Shown piece by piece: positions 16,676-25,161 of a DNA stretch of 64,000 nt. How positions within the stretch are numbered: the stretch's first letter is position 1; every line of letters begins with the position of its first letter. The notes below the pieces were generated by a model that worked only from the letters and a program-made list of their open reading frames with translations, made no database searches and was not told the origin of the DNA. The translations under genes and the position numbers were made by a program. Source of the DNA: Asaia sp. W19 (GTDB taxonomy: Bacteria > Pseudomonadota > Alphaproteobacteria > Acetobacterales > Acetobacteraceae); assembly GCF_003994335.1 (NCBI RefSeq), contig NZ_PNQZ01000005.1, positions 62,001 to 126,000 of the forward strand, written 5' to 3'.

Positions 16676-17326
16676 ATGCAGGGATCTCAGTGGGCAGCCG
16701 CCCACCAACTGCGCATGGCCCATGCAGTTCATGGCATTATCTCCGCCGTCGATCCTGCTAATCATGCTGTCAAGGTACGGGTGCAGCCCGATGATATTGA
16801 GACAGGCTGGTTGCCCGATGCGGCGATGACGCAGGTGGGGGATTTGCGTCTCAGCTGCCCCACGGCGCCTGGCGCCCATGTGCTCTTGATGCCGGTCGAG
16901 GGGGATGGGGAAAATTATGTCATTGTCTCGGTGCTTTTCGATGTCGTTGCGGGACCGGCTATTTCACCCCACACGGGCAAATGTGCCCAGCCTGGAGAAT
17001 TGCTCATCCGCGCAGGATGCGGCGTTCCCTCACGCCCGGGAGGGCGGGTAGATGAGAAGGCTGGCTGGTTTCATCTTGGTCGTGACGGGGTTTTCTTTGG
17101 CGCCGGTTCCATGCAATGCGCGCTGACAGACACGGGTATCGTCCTGCGTGTCGGGTCGATGAAGATGAGGCTCGATTCCACCGGGCTCTCTTTTTCGGGT
17201 GGCGATGTCTCCGTTTCCGGAGGAGGAATTTCCGTTTCCGGTGGCGATGTGAAGACCGATCTACATAGCCTCGGCGGTCATGTTCATCCCTACGCAAATG
17301 GCATGACCGGAAAGGCGGTCGGATGA
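16676..17326 (+). CDS. Baseplate spike protein, gpV-like
   Basis: Membrane-piercing tail spike of the P2 gpV/Mu gp45 type. The 216-residue product has an OB-fold N-terminus (HGIISAVDPANHAVKVRVQPDDIETGW), then beta-helix-like repeats SGGDVSVSGGGISVSGGD, and ends with GGHVHPYANG. The His202-x-His204 pair matches the HxH motif that binds a metal ion at the tip of P2/phi92 spikes, so the tip appears functional. Overlaps gp25 by 4 bp. Confidence 0.87.
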   Translation: MQGSQWAAAHQLRMAHAVHGIISAVDPANHAVKVRVQPDDIETGWLPDAAMTQVGDLRLSCPTAPGAHVLLMPVEGDGENYVIVSVLFDVVAGPAISPHTGKCAQPGELLIRAGCGVPSRPGGRVDEKAGWFHLGRDGVFFGAGSMQCALTDTGIVLRVGSMKMRLDSTGLSFSGGDVSVSGGGISVSGGDVKTDLHSLGGHVHPYANGMTGKAVG

Positions 17327-17697
17327 TGGGGCTCTCTCATTATTTCGGAGAGGATCTGTCTCTGGATCAGGGGGGAGCACTGAACACGGTTGCCGGAAGT
17401 CTCTCTACCCGGCAGAATATCTTGCGTCGCCTGTGCACCAATCCCGGCGCTTATCTCTGGCATATCGACTATGGTGCGGGTCTGCCTTCTCGTGTGGGGC
17501 AACCTGTACGCGAGGATGCCACCAAGGGGCTGATCGCGAGGCAACTCGCCCTCGAGGCGGGTATCGACCAGAAAAGCCCCATCAGCGTGACGCTGGTTCC
17601 GTCAGGAATGAGCACGTATGCCTGCACGATCGCCTATAGCGAGCAAGGCGAGGATACAGAGCAGGTATTTACTTTCAATCAGGACGGCACGATCTGA
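17323..17697 (+). CDS. Baseplate wedge protein, gp25/gpW-like
   Basis: A 124-residue gp25-like lysozyme-family wedge protein. Typical elements are SLSTRQNILRRLCTNPGAYLWHIDYGAGLPSRVGQPV and the VTLVPSGMSTYACTIAYSEQ strands. Order V-W-J is the P2/Mu standard. Confidence 0.85.
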   Translation: MMGLSHYFGEDLSLDQGGALNTVAGSLSTRQNILRRLCTNPGAYLWHIDYGAGLPSRVGQPVREDATKGLIARQLALEAGIDQKSPISVTLVPSGMSTYACTIAYSEQGEDTEQVFTFNQDGTI

Positions 17698-17730
17698 GCC
17701 CGATCTGGGCTTGGCCGACGAAGTATCGGA

Positions 17731-18879
17731 ATGCCCATGGCTTTTTCCTTGCGTTCTTTCTCGTCGCTCGTACAGACGGCGATCGCGACGACACAGGCGA
17801 GTTGCGCCGCAAAATTCACTCTTGATACCGGCTCGCCCGGCCGCGCCCTGATTGAGAGCGTGGCCGCAACCGGGCTGTGGTTTCAGTATCTTCTCATGCA
17901 AGTGTTGTGTCGTACACGGCTTGCGACGTCAGTGGGCGTGGATTGCGACAGCTTCGTCGGTGATTTCGGTATGTCCCGTCTGCCGGGCGTGAAAGCCTTG
18001 GGCTCGGTTACGATGACCTGTTTCTCTTACGACGAGATATCGGCCGTCGTGCGTCCTGGTGTCACCGTGCGTACCGCTGCGGCGGTTACCTTTCAGGTCG
18101 TTAAAGATCCCACGCATGCGCGCTGGTCGGAGCAGACGCAAGGATATGTGCGTCCGGCAGGCGTGGCATCACTCGATTTGCCGGTTGAAGCCCTGCAGGA
18201 AGGCGTGCTGGGCAATGTGGCGGCGGGCGCCATTTCGCTCATGGGCACCTCGGTTGCCGGGATCGATATCGTGACCAACAAGGCGATGTTCATGAACGGC
18301 GCGGATCAGGAGACGGATGCGCAGCTTCGCAAGCGCTTTCCGCTCTGGCTGGCGGCCAAGGCCAGTGCCTCTCGCTCTGCAGTCGAGAGTGCCATTGCGG
18401 AAACGCAGAGCAATCTGAGCTATGCCGTGTTCGAGGGGCAGATCGATGGAGGCCCGGGTCGACCTGGATATTTCACGGTCATCGTTGACGACGGGAGCGC
18501 TGAAACACCCGAACAGGTCCTGCGAAACGTTTATGCCAGCGTGGCGGCGACCAAGGCGCTCGGCATCGGCTTCGCTGTGCGGAGGCCAGAAGTCCTCACA
18601 GTCACAGTCGGTCTCAAGGTTCAGATCGCTGCAGGCATCGATCGCGAGACCGCTGAAACGGCTTTGAAGCAGGCGATTGCGGCCGACATATCCGCATCGG
18701 CGATTGGGGCCGGTTATCCAATCAGCCGTCTGGCGTATGTCGCTTATATCGCCGCCGGCGTCTCGGTTCTGTCCGTAACGGATAGCCTGCTCAATGGCGC
18801 ACAGCGGGATATTGCGGCGCGAACAAGTCAGTCGCTTTTTCCAGGCACGATCTCCGTTCAGATCGTTCAGGAGGGGTAA
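17731..18879 (+). CDS. Baseplate J-like protein
   Basis: Baseplate wedge component of the gpJ/Mu gp47 family, 382 residues. Features seen are RPGVTVRTAAAVTFQV, VASLDLPVEALQEGVLGNVAAGAIS, TDAQLRKRFPLWLAAKASASRSAVESAI and a C-terminal VSVLSVTDSLLNGAQRDI region. Length is normal. Stop and next start overlap as TAATG. Confidence 0.88.
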   Translation: MPMAFSLRSFSSLVQTAIATTQASCAAKFTLDTGSPGRALIESVAATGLWFQYLLMQVLCRTRLATSVGVDCDSFVGDFGMSRLPGVKALGSVTMTCFSYDEISAVVRPGVTVRTAAAVTFQVVKDPTHARWSEQTQGYVRPAGVASLDLPVEALQEGVLGNVAAGAISLMGTSVAGIDIVTNKAMFMNGADQETDAQLRKRFPLWLAAKASASRSAVESAIAETQSNLSYAVFEGQIDGGPGRPGYFTVIVDDGSAETPEQVLRNVYASVAATKALGIGFAVRRPEVLTVTVGLKVQIAAGIDRETAETALKQAIAADISASAIGAGYPISRLAYVAYIAAGVSVLSVTDSLLNGAQRDIAARTSQSLFPGTISVQIVQEG

Positions 18880-20114
18880 TGCCGAAATTTAACAGCTACT
18901 TCCCGATCCCATCGGTGCAGGGGGCAGAGGTTCTCGTTATCGCGACACCGGATGGTGTCGAGACACTGAACGCGACCGCGAGTCAGATTGCAGGGGCCCC
19001 GGCCGATTCACCGCCGAGCGGCGAGTTCTTCGCCGAGGAAGGCGCGAAAGTGAGCCGCTATGGCGACCGTTTCTTTATCGGTGCGGCGTCGGATTACCCA
19101 GCGCTCAACACGCGCGATGTGGCGCAGCAGGATTGGCTTTCGGCGCTGATGGCGACGACATCGATCGGCCCCTGGGCGCTCGAAAATGCGCAGGCAGCGT
19201 CTCTTTCCCGTTTTGGCAATAGTGCTTTTGTCGCAGGTTCGAGAACATCGGATGCCATGAATTCCAGGGACAAGCTTGGTCATGTGCCCAGCACGATCGG
19301 TATCGCATCCTGGGGGGTGGCGGATGACACGACAAATCCGACACTTGCCACAGCCTATGCCTATTATGGCGAAGCATGGCGCATGCCCGGGGTAAACTAC
19401 CAGCCCAGTTTTGTCATGGAGCTCGAAGCGGTGAATCTGGGGGGGGCTGCAGCAGGAATGTCGACGCCGTACCACCCTAATTGCGGCGGCGGTACCTACG
19501 CCATCCAGATCGGTGCGGGCGGCGGACAGACGGAGGGGACGGCGGATTGTGAAGCCGGGATCGTGTTCGTCAGCAATCCGGATTCATGGAAGACGGGTAT
19601 CCTTTTCGGCAATACGGCGATTGCGGGCACCAATGGCGACGATCATGGATATGGCAACGCGATCTCCATGGCGCGCAACCAGGGTATCGAGTGGCGGACA
19701 CCGGAGACACGGGAATATGTCCAGGGTCTCGACGCGGGTGCCATGCTGTTTTCTACTGTGGAAAAGACAGCGAATGGGCAGCGTATTCAGTTTGCGGATG
19801 ACGGATTGCTCGTCACGAACATGACCGGTGATCTGCTGTTTTCAATCTCCCCCAATGCGAGACCAACCAACACCCTGAATATCCAGGCGGGAAGCGGACT
19901 TGCGGCGGCGGGATTGTATGTTCAGCGGGGCGAAAACGGTTCAGCGAATCTCGGCCTTTATCCGGCCCCCGGTGGCGAGATCCAGATGTCATCGCCCGTG
20001 GCGAGCCCGGGTGCGGCCGTACCTGCAGAAGCGGCTGGCGGTTTTCTGCATCTCAATGTGAATGGCAAGGATTATCGCGTACCGCTCTTCACTGTTGAGC
20101 AAGTGGGGGGCTGA
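18879..20114 (+). CDS. Putative tail spike/receptor-binding protein inserted between J and I
   Basis: A 411-residue glycine- and alanine-rich beta protein. The C-terminus FLHLNVNGKDYRVPLFTVEQV resembles the end segment of many phage and prophage adhesins. The middle is Gly/Thr/Asn rich with strands. Usually gpJ is followed directly by gpI, so this placement is unusual and suggests an inserted, exchangeable host-range module. Enzymatic activity, if any, cannot be seen. Confidence 0.6.
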   Translation: MPKFNSYFPIPSVQGAEVLVIATPDGVETLNATASQIAGAPADSPPSGEFFAEEGAKVSRYGDRFFIGAASDYPALNTRDVAQQDWLSALMATTSIGPWALENAQAASLSRFGNSAFVAGSRTSDAMNSRDKLGHVPSTIGIASWGVADDTTNPTLATAYAYYGEAWRMPGVNYQPSFVMELEAVNLGGAAAGMSTPYHPNCGGGTYAIQIGAGGGQTEGTADCEAGIVFVSNPDSWKTGILFGNTAIAGTNGDDHGYGNAISMARNQGIEWRTPETREYVQGLDAGAMLFSTVEKTANGQRIQFADDGLLVTNMTGDLLFSISPNARPTNTLNIQAGSGLAAAGLYVQRGENGSANLGLYPAPGGEIQMSSPVASPGAAVPAEAAGGFLHLNVNGKDYRVPLFTVEQVGG

Positions 20115-20773
20115 TGGCGGTTCTCAGAGATCCCGATCTATCTGGTCTGACGGCGACAGATCGCAAAACTCTTCTTGATACCGGGCTGGCTCCTGGTTCG
20201 GCGCGCGATTTTGCCCGGCGTCTCCGGCTTCTCCTCCCGCAGGGCTGGTTTCCTGCATATCGAGGGGACGAAGTTGAGGAGGCTCCCGTGTTGCAGGCGT
20301 TGCTGACGGGGTTTGGCGCCGTTCTCTCTGTTATCTGGCACTTGATCATCGACGTGAAGAGGCAGACGAGGCTCGGGACCACGCAGGGTGCCTTTCTCGA
20401 AATGGCTGCGGTCGATTTTTTCGGTCCTGGGGCAATGGCGCGGCTTGAGCAGGAAAAAGACGGCCATTACCGTCGTCGGCTCGTGACGTCGCTCGCGGCA
20501 CCCTTGAACACACGCATGGCTGTTTCGGAATCGGTACGACGCCTATCGGGTGCAGCACCAAGGATCATCGAGTTGGGTAGTGCACAGGATTGTGGGGCCT
20601 GGTGCCATGGCGGTGGTTATGGAGCGTCGCGTAGCCGTTACGGGTCACGTAACGGTGGACAGTTCTGCCTCGAGGTCTTTCCGAAAATTCCTGTGGATCA
20701 GCGCACAGTTCAGGCGGTGATACGCGTGACAAAGGCTTCAGGCGTGATTGCCTGGGTAAGGATGCTAGACTGA
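20114..20773 (+). CDS. Tail protein I / DUF2313-like baseplate protein
   Basis: A 219-residue protein that links baseplate and fibres in P2/Mu-type tails (gpI, YmfQ). The layout LLPQGWFPAYRGDEVEEAPVLQALLTGF, LEMAAVDFFGP, and a C-terminal VDQRTVQAVIRVTKASGVIAWV fits. Start overlaps the previous stop (TGATGG). Confidence 0.75.
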   Translation: MAVLRDPDLSGLTATDRKTLLDTGLAPGSARDFARRLRLLLPQGWFPAYRGDEVEEAPVLQALLTGFGAVLSVIWHLIIDVKRQTRLGTTQGAFLEMAAVDFFGPGAMARLEQEKDGHYRRRLVTSLAAPLNTRMAVSESVRRLSGAAPRIIELGSAQDCGAWCHGGGYGASRSRYGSRNGGQFCLEVFPKIPVDQRTVQAVIRVTKASGVIAWVRMLD

Positions 20774-22029
20774 TGGATCGCCCTATAATCTACGCAGGCG
20801 CGGTGCCTTTCGATACGGATCTTCTGAGACTTGGTCGCTATGCAAAAGAAGGACTAGGACGTCTCGCCGAGATTGTGTTCGGGAGTGAAACAGTCCGGGC
20901 CTCCGGATTTTCTTGCCAGCTTTCCGATAAGGCTCTGTCGGTGACGCTCGGCCCAGGGACGATCATGGCGCCTGATCTCCTGGACCGCGCGCATATCGGT
21001 AGCTCATCTGCGGGGCTAGAAGCAGATAATGCCCTGATTCAGAGCCTTTTTTACAGCAATGAGGCGCAGGATTTGGCTATCCCGATGACCGGGGCGTCGG
21101 TGACGATCTATGCCCTGTGCAGGGAGGTGGACGATCTGAATGATGTTTTGCCGTTTTACAATGCTGACAACCCCGAGCAGACGATGGCTGGGCCCGATAA
21201 CCGGGGGAAAGCCCTGCCGACACGGCGCGCCGGACGAATTACGTTTTATGCTGGGACGAGTGCTCCGTCAGTGGAGGGGGGGCGTGCTGTCCCACTTTAT
21301 GTGCTGTCGATACCAGAAGGGGCTGAGAACCTCAGCGCTGTAACTGCTCGGCAATGCGCTGCGTTTCAGAGTGCCATGACCGATCTGGCAACGATCGAGT
21401 TCGTGCAGCGGATCAGCCAGCCACAGGCTCTCTGCTCGACAAGCACACTTCTCACGGTGCCGAACTGGGCGCGCCAGGTCGAATTGCGTGTCATTGGCGG
21501 CGGTGGAGGGGGCGCGTCTACCTCCGTGCTGTCGCCGGAAGCTGGGTCTTTTTCCGGTGCGGGCGGAGGAGCCGGAGGCGATTGCTGGGGGGTCTATGCG
21601 GTCGATGCGTCGCGCAACGCGCAGCTTTCAGCGACTGTCGGTGCTGGGGGTGACGCCGACAGGCGGGGTGAGCCGAGCTTTGTGACTTACGGAGGGCAAC
21701 CGTTGCTCACAGCCGATGGCGGTGGGGCTGGCGTCTTTGGCACTGCTCAGAATTCCTATGGCGGGAGCGGTGGCGGTACGGGTGGAGGCACGCTCTGGAA
21801 CCAGACGGGCAGTGCTGGCAGCGATGGTCAGAATGGTCCCTACGTTTTTGCGGGGAATGGTGGCGCGGGACCCTGGGGTGGGGGCGGCCGTGCCGGTTAT
21901 CTTGGGGGAATGAACGCGACCCGATATGGCGCAGGCGGTGGGGGAGCCTATTCTACCCGCGTGGCGGGGCAGAGCGTTGCGGGGGGGAAAGGATATCAGG
22001 GGCTGATTCTGTATCGTTTTCTCCCCTGA
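20773..22029 (+). CDS. Tail fibre protein with polyglycine-rich tip
   Basis: Last gene of the particle operon, 418 residues. The first 230 residues look like a fibre shaft/attachment part; residues of about 235-418 are glycine-rich, with runs such as IGGGGGGAST, GGAGGDCWG and GGSGGGTGGG. Glycine-rich adhesin tips built from polyglycine helices are known from T-even and S16-type fibres. The frame is intact to TGA 22027-22029. The following gene is convergent, with only 14 bp between, so the phage-derived block ends sharply here. A short CCCCTGAGGGG palindrome spans the stop region. Confidence 0.75.
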   Translation: MDRPIIYAGAVPFDTDLLRLGRYAKEGLGRLAEIVFGSETVRASGFSCQLSDKALSVTLGPGTIMAPDLLDRAHIGSSSAGLEADNALIQSLFYSNEAQDLAIPMTGASVTIYALCREVDDLNDVLPFYNADNPEQTMAGPDNRGKALPTRRAGRITFYAGTSAPSVEGGRAVPLYVLSIPEGAENLSAVTARQCAAFQSAMTDLATIEFVQRISQPQALCSTSTLLTVPNWARQVELRVIGGGGGGASTSVLSPEAGSFSGAGGGAGGDCWGVYAVDASRNAQLSATVGAGGDADRRGEPSFVTYGGQPLLTADGGGAGVFGTAQNSYGGSGGGTGGGTLWNQTGSAGSDGQNGPYVFAGNGGAGPWGGGGRAGYLGGMNATRYGAGGGGAYSTRVAGQSVAGGKGYQGLILYRFLP

Positions 22030-22043
22030 GGGGGGGGCGACGC

Positions 22044-23360
22044 TTAATTGAGTGGATTGACCGTTTCCTGCCTGATCCATTCGGCATTATGCGCGCGGAA
22101 GCGACGCACGTCCTCCTCGGTCACGCTGGCCGCCGTGTTGCCCCAGCTCTGTCTGATGAACGTGACCAGATCGGCGATTTCCCGATCCGATAGGATCTTG
22201 TCAAAGCCGGGCATGGTGAGAGCGGAGGGAGCCTTATCCGTTGGTGGAACGGTTGCGCCGCGCAGAATGATGAGGATGAGCGAGCCGGGATCCTTGTCCA
22301 TGATCACAGGGTTGCCGGCCAAGGGGGGGAAGGCCGGGGCATAGCCATGACCATCAGTCCGGTGACAGGCCGCGCAGCGATCGACGTAGGTGCGCGCTCC
22401 CGCACCGGGAAGCACGCCCTTGTGCAGGGTCTCGGCCACTGCCGGATCCGGGTGCCAGGCGGTCTCGTTTTTGGAGGCGGGAAGAGTCGCTTTGAGATAG
22501 CGCGCGATGGCATGAAGGTCTGGCTCGCTCAAGTGCTGCGTGCCATGGGCGATAGCGTCACTCATGCCACCGAACGCTGAGCCGCGATCATTCCTTCCCG
22601 TTGCGAGAAAGGTCACGATGTCATTCTCGCTCCAACGACCAAGCCCTGTTCGATCGTCTTCCCTGAGATTGACCGGGGTCCAGCCATCCACAGCGGCACC
22701 GCCTGAAAGATAGGCACTTCCCTGATCGCTCGAGAGCGCTTTTTCCTGCATGGTAAGGGCGCGTGGCGTATGACACGCGCCGCAATGGCCCGGGCCCTCC
22801 ACCAGATAGGCGCCGCGGGCGATTTCCTCAGAGGCGAAACGCCGATGCGCGTTCGCCATGGCAGTCTTCGGCGTCGGAGCGAAGGCCCAGCGCCACAAGG
22901 TCATTGGCCAACGCATCGAGAGGGGCCAGGGAATTCCATTCTTTGGAGGGGCTTTGGCGAGGGGTGAGATACCCTCATGGAAATAGACCCATAGTGCATG
23001 GATATCGGCGTCGCTCATACGCGCATAGGACGGGAAGGGCATGGCCGGGTAGAGCGGTTTGGCGTTTCGTCCAATTCCCTGACGCAACGCCCTGGTGAAA
23101 TCGGCTTCGGAATAGCCGCCTATTCCGTAGCGTGAGTCGGGCGTGATGTTGGGCGCATAGAGTGTGCCAATTGGGAGTACGAAGGGATTTCCGCCGGCAT
23201 AGGGAGCGGAGGCATCATGGGTGTGGCATGCCGCGCAGTCTGAGGCGGCTGCAAGATAGCGGCCTTTGTCGATGAGATCCTGCCTTGTGTCGGCGAAAGC
23301 GGGACGAGCCAGCGCCAGCAACGCAAGGAGAGCGAGGCCGGTGAGCTGATGCCGCTTCAC
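22044..23360 (-). CDS. Triheme cytochrome c subunit of membrane-bound dehydrogenase
   Basis: Electron-transfer subunit passing electrons from the flavoprotein to ubiquinone in the periplasmic membrane face. The 438-residue product has a signal peptide (LALLALLALARPAFA) and three CxxCH heme motifs at residues 42-46, 193-197 and 329-333. This matches cytochrome subunits of gluconate 2-dehydrogenase, 2-ketogluconate, sorbitol, and alcohol dehydrogenases of acetic acid bacteria. It is the third gene of a small-large-cytochrome operon and overlaps the large-subunit stop by 4 bp. Confidence 0.92.
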   Translation of the reverse strand: MKRHQLTGLALLALLALARPAFADTRQDLIDKGRYLAAASDCAACHTHDASAPYAGGNPFVLPIGTLYAPNITPDSRYGIGGYSEADFTRALRQGIGRNAKPLYPAMPFPSYARMSDADIHALWVYFHEGISPLAKAPPKNGIPWPLSMRWPMTLWRWAFAPTPKTAMANAHRRFASEEIARGAYLVEGPGHCGACHTPRALTMQEKALSSDQGSAYLSGGAAVDGWTPVNLREDDRTGLGRWSENDIVTFLATGRNDRGSAFGGMSDAIAHGTQHLSEPDLHAIARYLKATLPASKNETAWHPDPAVAETLHKGVLPGAGARTYVDRCAACHRTDGHGYAPAFPPLAGNPVIMDKDPGSLILIILRGATVPPTDKAPSALTMPGFDKILSDREIADLVTFIRQSWGNTAASVTEEDVRRFRAHNAEWIRQETVNPLN

Positions 23361-25135
23361 AGGGACACCAGGGGGCCCGGCTGGGCAAGATAGGTCGTTC
23401 GGATATGATGCGCAGCCCAGTACGCCAGTGCCGCCACCGTGCCGGTGGGATTGTAGCCCATTCCCTGAGGGAAGGCATTGGAGCCGATGACAAAGACGTT
23501 CGAAACATCCCAGCTCTGCAGATAGCGGTTGAGCGCACTATCATGCGGGCTGACACCCATGACAGCGCCACCGCCCAGATGGGTTGTCTGGTAGCGTCTC
23601 GTATCGAAGACCTCGCCATGTTCCAGACGGCCCAGTTCATAGCGTCTGGCACCAAGGGCCTTCATGATTGGCTCGATACGCCCCACCACATATTGATTCA
23701 TACGGATATCATTTTCCTTCCAGGTGAAGGTCATGCGGAGCAATGGCTGCCCGTAACTGTCCTTCCAGGTCGGATCGAGATCGAGATAGACGTCGCGATA
23801 GGCCATATTGCTGCCATGCGCATCCATGGCCATTGAATGGCGGTAGGTATCGACGAGCCCGGCCTTGTAGCCCGCTCCCCAGCGGGGAGCGGTCTTTCCA
23901 CCGCCGGTCATGGCCGCAGCGATAGGTTTGACCCCTGCCTGGTTGACCCAGACGGGAGAACCACCGATGAAGCCGAGCGGGCCGTGATCGAAATTATCGC
24001 TATTGAAATCGTCGATGGCGACGCCCGCTCCGCCCGCGCCGACGAACTGATTGGTGAACTGGTTTTGAGGCAGCCAGGCGCGTGAGGTGGTGATGGTCTG
24101 ATAGACGAAGTTGCGTCCCACGACACCGGTATTGCTTATCGGGTCGTAAGGTTTTCCAATGCCAGAAAGCAGCATGAGATGGACATTGTGAAACTGGAAA
24201 GCCGCCAGGATGACCAGCTCCGCCTCGACCGTCTTTTCCTGCCGGGTATGCTGGTCGAGATAGGTAACGCCTGTAGCCTTCCGGCGATCGCTGTCGAGGT
24301 TGACGCGCAGAACGTGCGCGTCTGTGATCAGGGTGAATTCCGGGTCATTACGCAATGCCGGCAGGATATTGATGTTGGGCGACGCCTTCGAATACATGTA
24401 GCAATCGTAACCGCTACAATAACCGCAGAAATTGCATGGCCCCATCTGCAGGCCATACGTATTCGTATATTGCATGGAGGCATTGGCGGCTGGCAGTGCA
24501 TAGGGGTGGTATCCCACCTCGGACGCGGCTTTTCGGAACAGACTTGCTGTAAAGACATCCTGCATAGCCGGCAGGGGAAATTTGTCACTTCGTGATGGGG
24601 CAAAGACATTGCCGTTACCGACAACCTGCCCATTGATCTTGTAGGCCTGTCCCGATGTGCCGAACACCTTTTCGGCCTTGTCGAAAAAAGGTTCCAACTC
24701 CTCGTATGTGACGCCGTAATCCTGAAGATTCATATCCTCTGGAATGAATTTGGCACCATAACGGTCGATGACATGGCTGCGCAGGCGAAGATCATCGGGG
24801 GCCGCGCGAAAATGAACGCCAGACCAGTGCAGTCCGGCTCCTCCCACCCCTTCTCCTGGAAGAAAAGCGGCGAGTTGTCGGTATGGCAAGGCGGTCTGAT
24901 TGATCGTGTTGCGGATCGTCACCGTCGTTTTCGCAGGGTTCTGGAAGAGGCGATGGCGTATGGCACCCCGTAATTCGTCAATGGACCCCGGATAGGTGCC
25001 CTCTTTCGCGGTCGCTCTTTCGGGGCCGCGCTCAAGCATGACGACGCTTCGTCCTGCTTCACGCATCTCCTTGGCGAGAATGGCACCGGCCCAGCCAGCC
25101 CCAATGATGACAACATCGGTCCGTTTTGAAGGCAT
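23357..25135 (-). CDS. GMC-family FAD dehydrogenase, large subunit (gluconate/2-ketogluconate/polyol type)
   Basis: Catalytic flavoprotein oxidising an aldonate or polyol in the periplasm. The 592 residues start with a Rossmann FAD motif GAGWAG (residues 12-17) and end with the GMC signature region HLGGGAVMG and QGMGYNPTGT, carrying the catalytic His and Asn. Four cysteines at 234, 237, 240 and 245 (GPCNFCGYCSGYDC) match the cluster-binding region reported for FAD-dependent fructose and glucose dehydrogenases, so an iron-sulfur cluster relay is likely. Export would use the Tat signal of the small subunit. The substrate cannot be decided between gluconate, 2-keto-gluconate and polyols from this sequence. 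Confidence 0.9.
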   Translation of the reverse strand: MPSKRTDVVIIGAGWAGAILAKEMREAGRSVVMLERGPERATAKEGTYPGSIDELRGAIRHRLFQNPAKTTVTIRNTINQTALPYRQLAAFLPGEGVGGAGLHWSGVHFRAAPDDLRLRSHVIDRYGAKFIPEDMNLQDYGVTYEELEPFFDKAEKVFGTSGQAYKINGQVVGNGNVFAPSRSDKFPLPAMQDVFTASLFRKAASEVGYHPYALPAANASMQYTNTYGLQMGPCNFCGYCSGYDCYMYSKASPNINILPALRNDPEFTLITDAHVLRVNLDSDRRKATGVTYLDQHTRQEKTVEAELVILAAFQFHNVHLMLLSGIGKPYDPISNTGVVGRNFVYQTITTSRAWLPQNQFTNQFVGAGGAGVAIDDFNSDNFDHGPLGFIGGSPVWVNQAGVKPIAAAMTGGGKTAPRWGAGYKAGLVDTYRHSMAMDAHGSNMAYRDVYLDLDPTWKDSYGQPLLRMTFTWKENDIRMNQYVVGRIEPIMKALGARRYELGRLEHGEVFDTRRYQTTHLGGGAVMGVSPHDSALNRYLQSWDVSNVFVIGSNAFPQGMGYNPTGTVAALAYWAAHHIRTTYLAQPGPLVSL

Positions 25136-25161
25136 GAATCTTGTACTCGACTGATTCTGGA

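Noticed and set aside
3430-22029. Tailocin (headless tail) interpretation
   Set aside because: Intact terminases, portal, scaffold-like and capsid genes show that a DNA-filled head is encoded.
1581-22043. Search for attL/attR direct repeats and a tRNA target at the block edges
   Set aside because: No shared repeat or tRNA was found by eye at 1581-2048 versus 22030-22043; a computed search could still reveal a short core.
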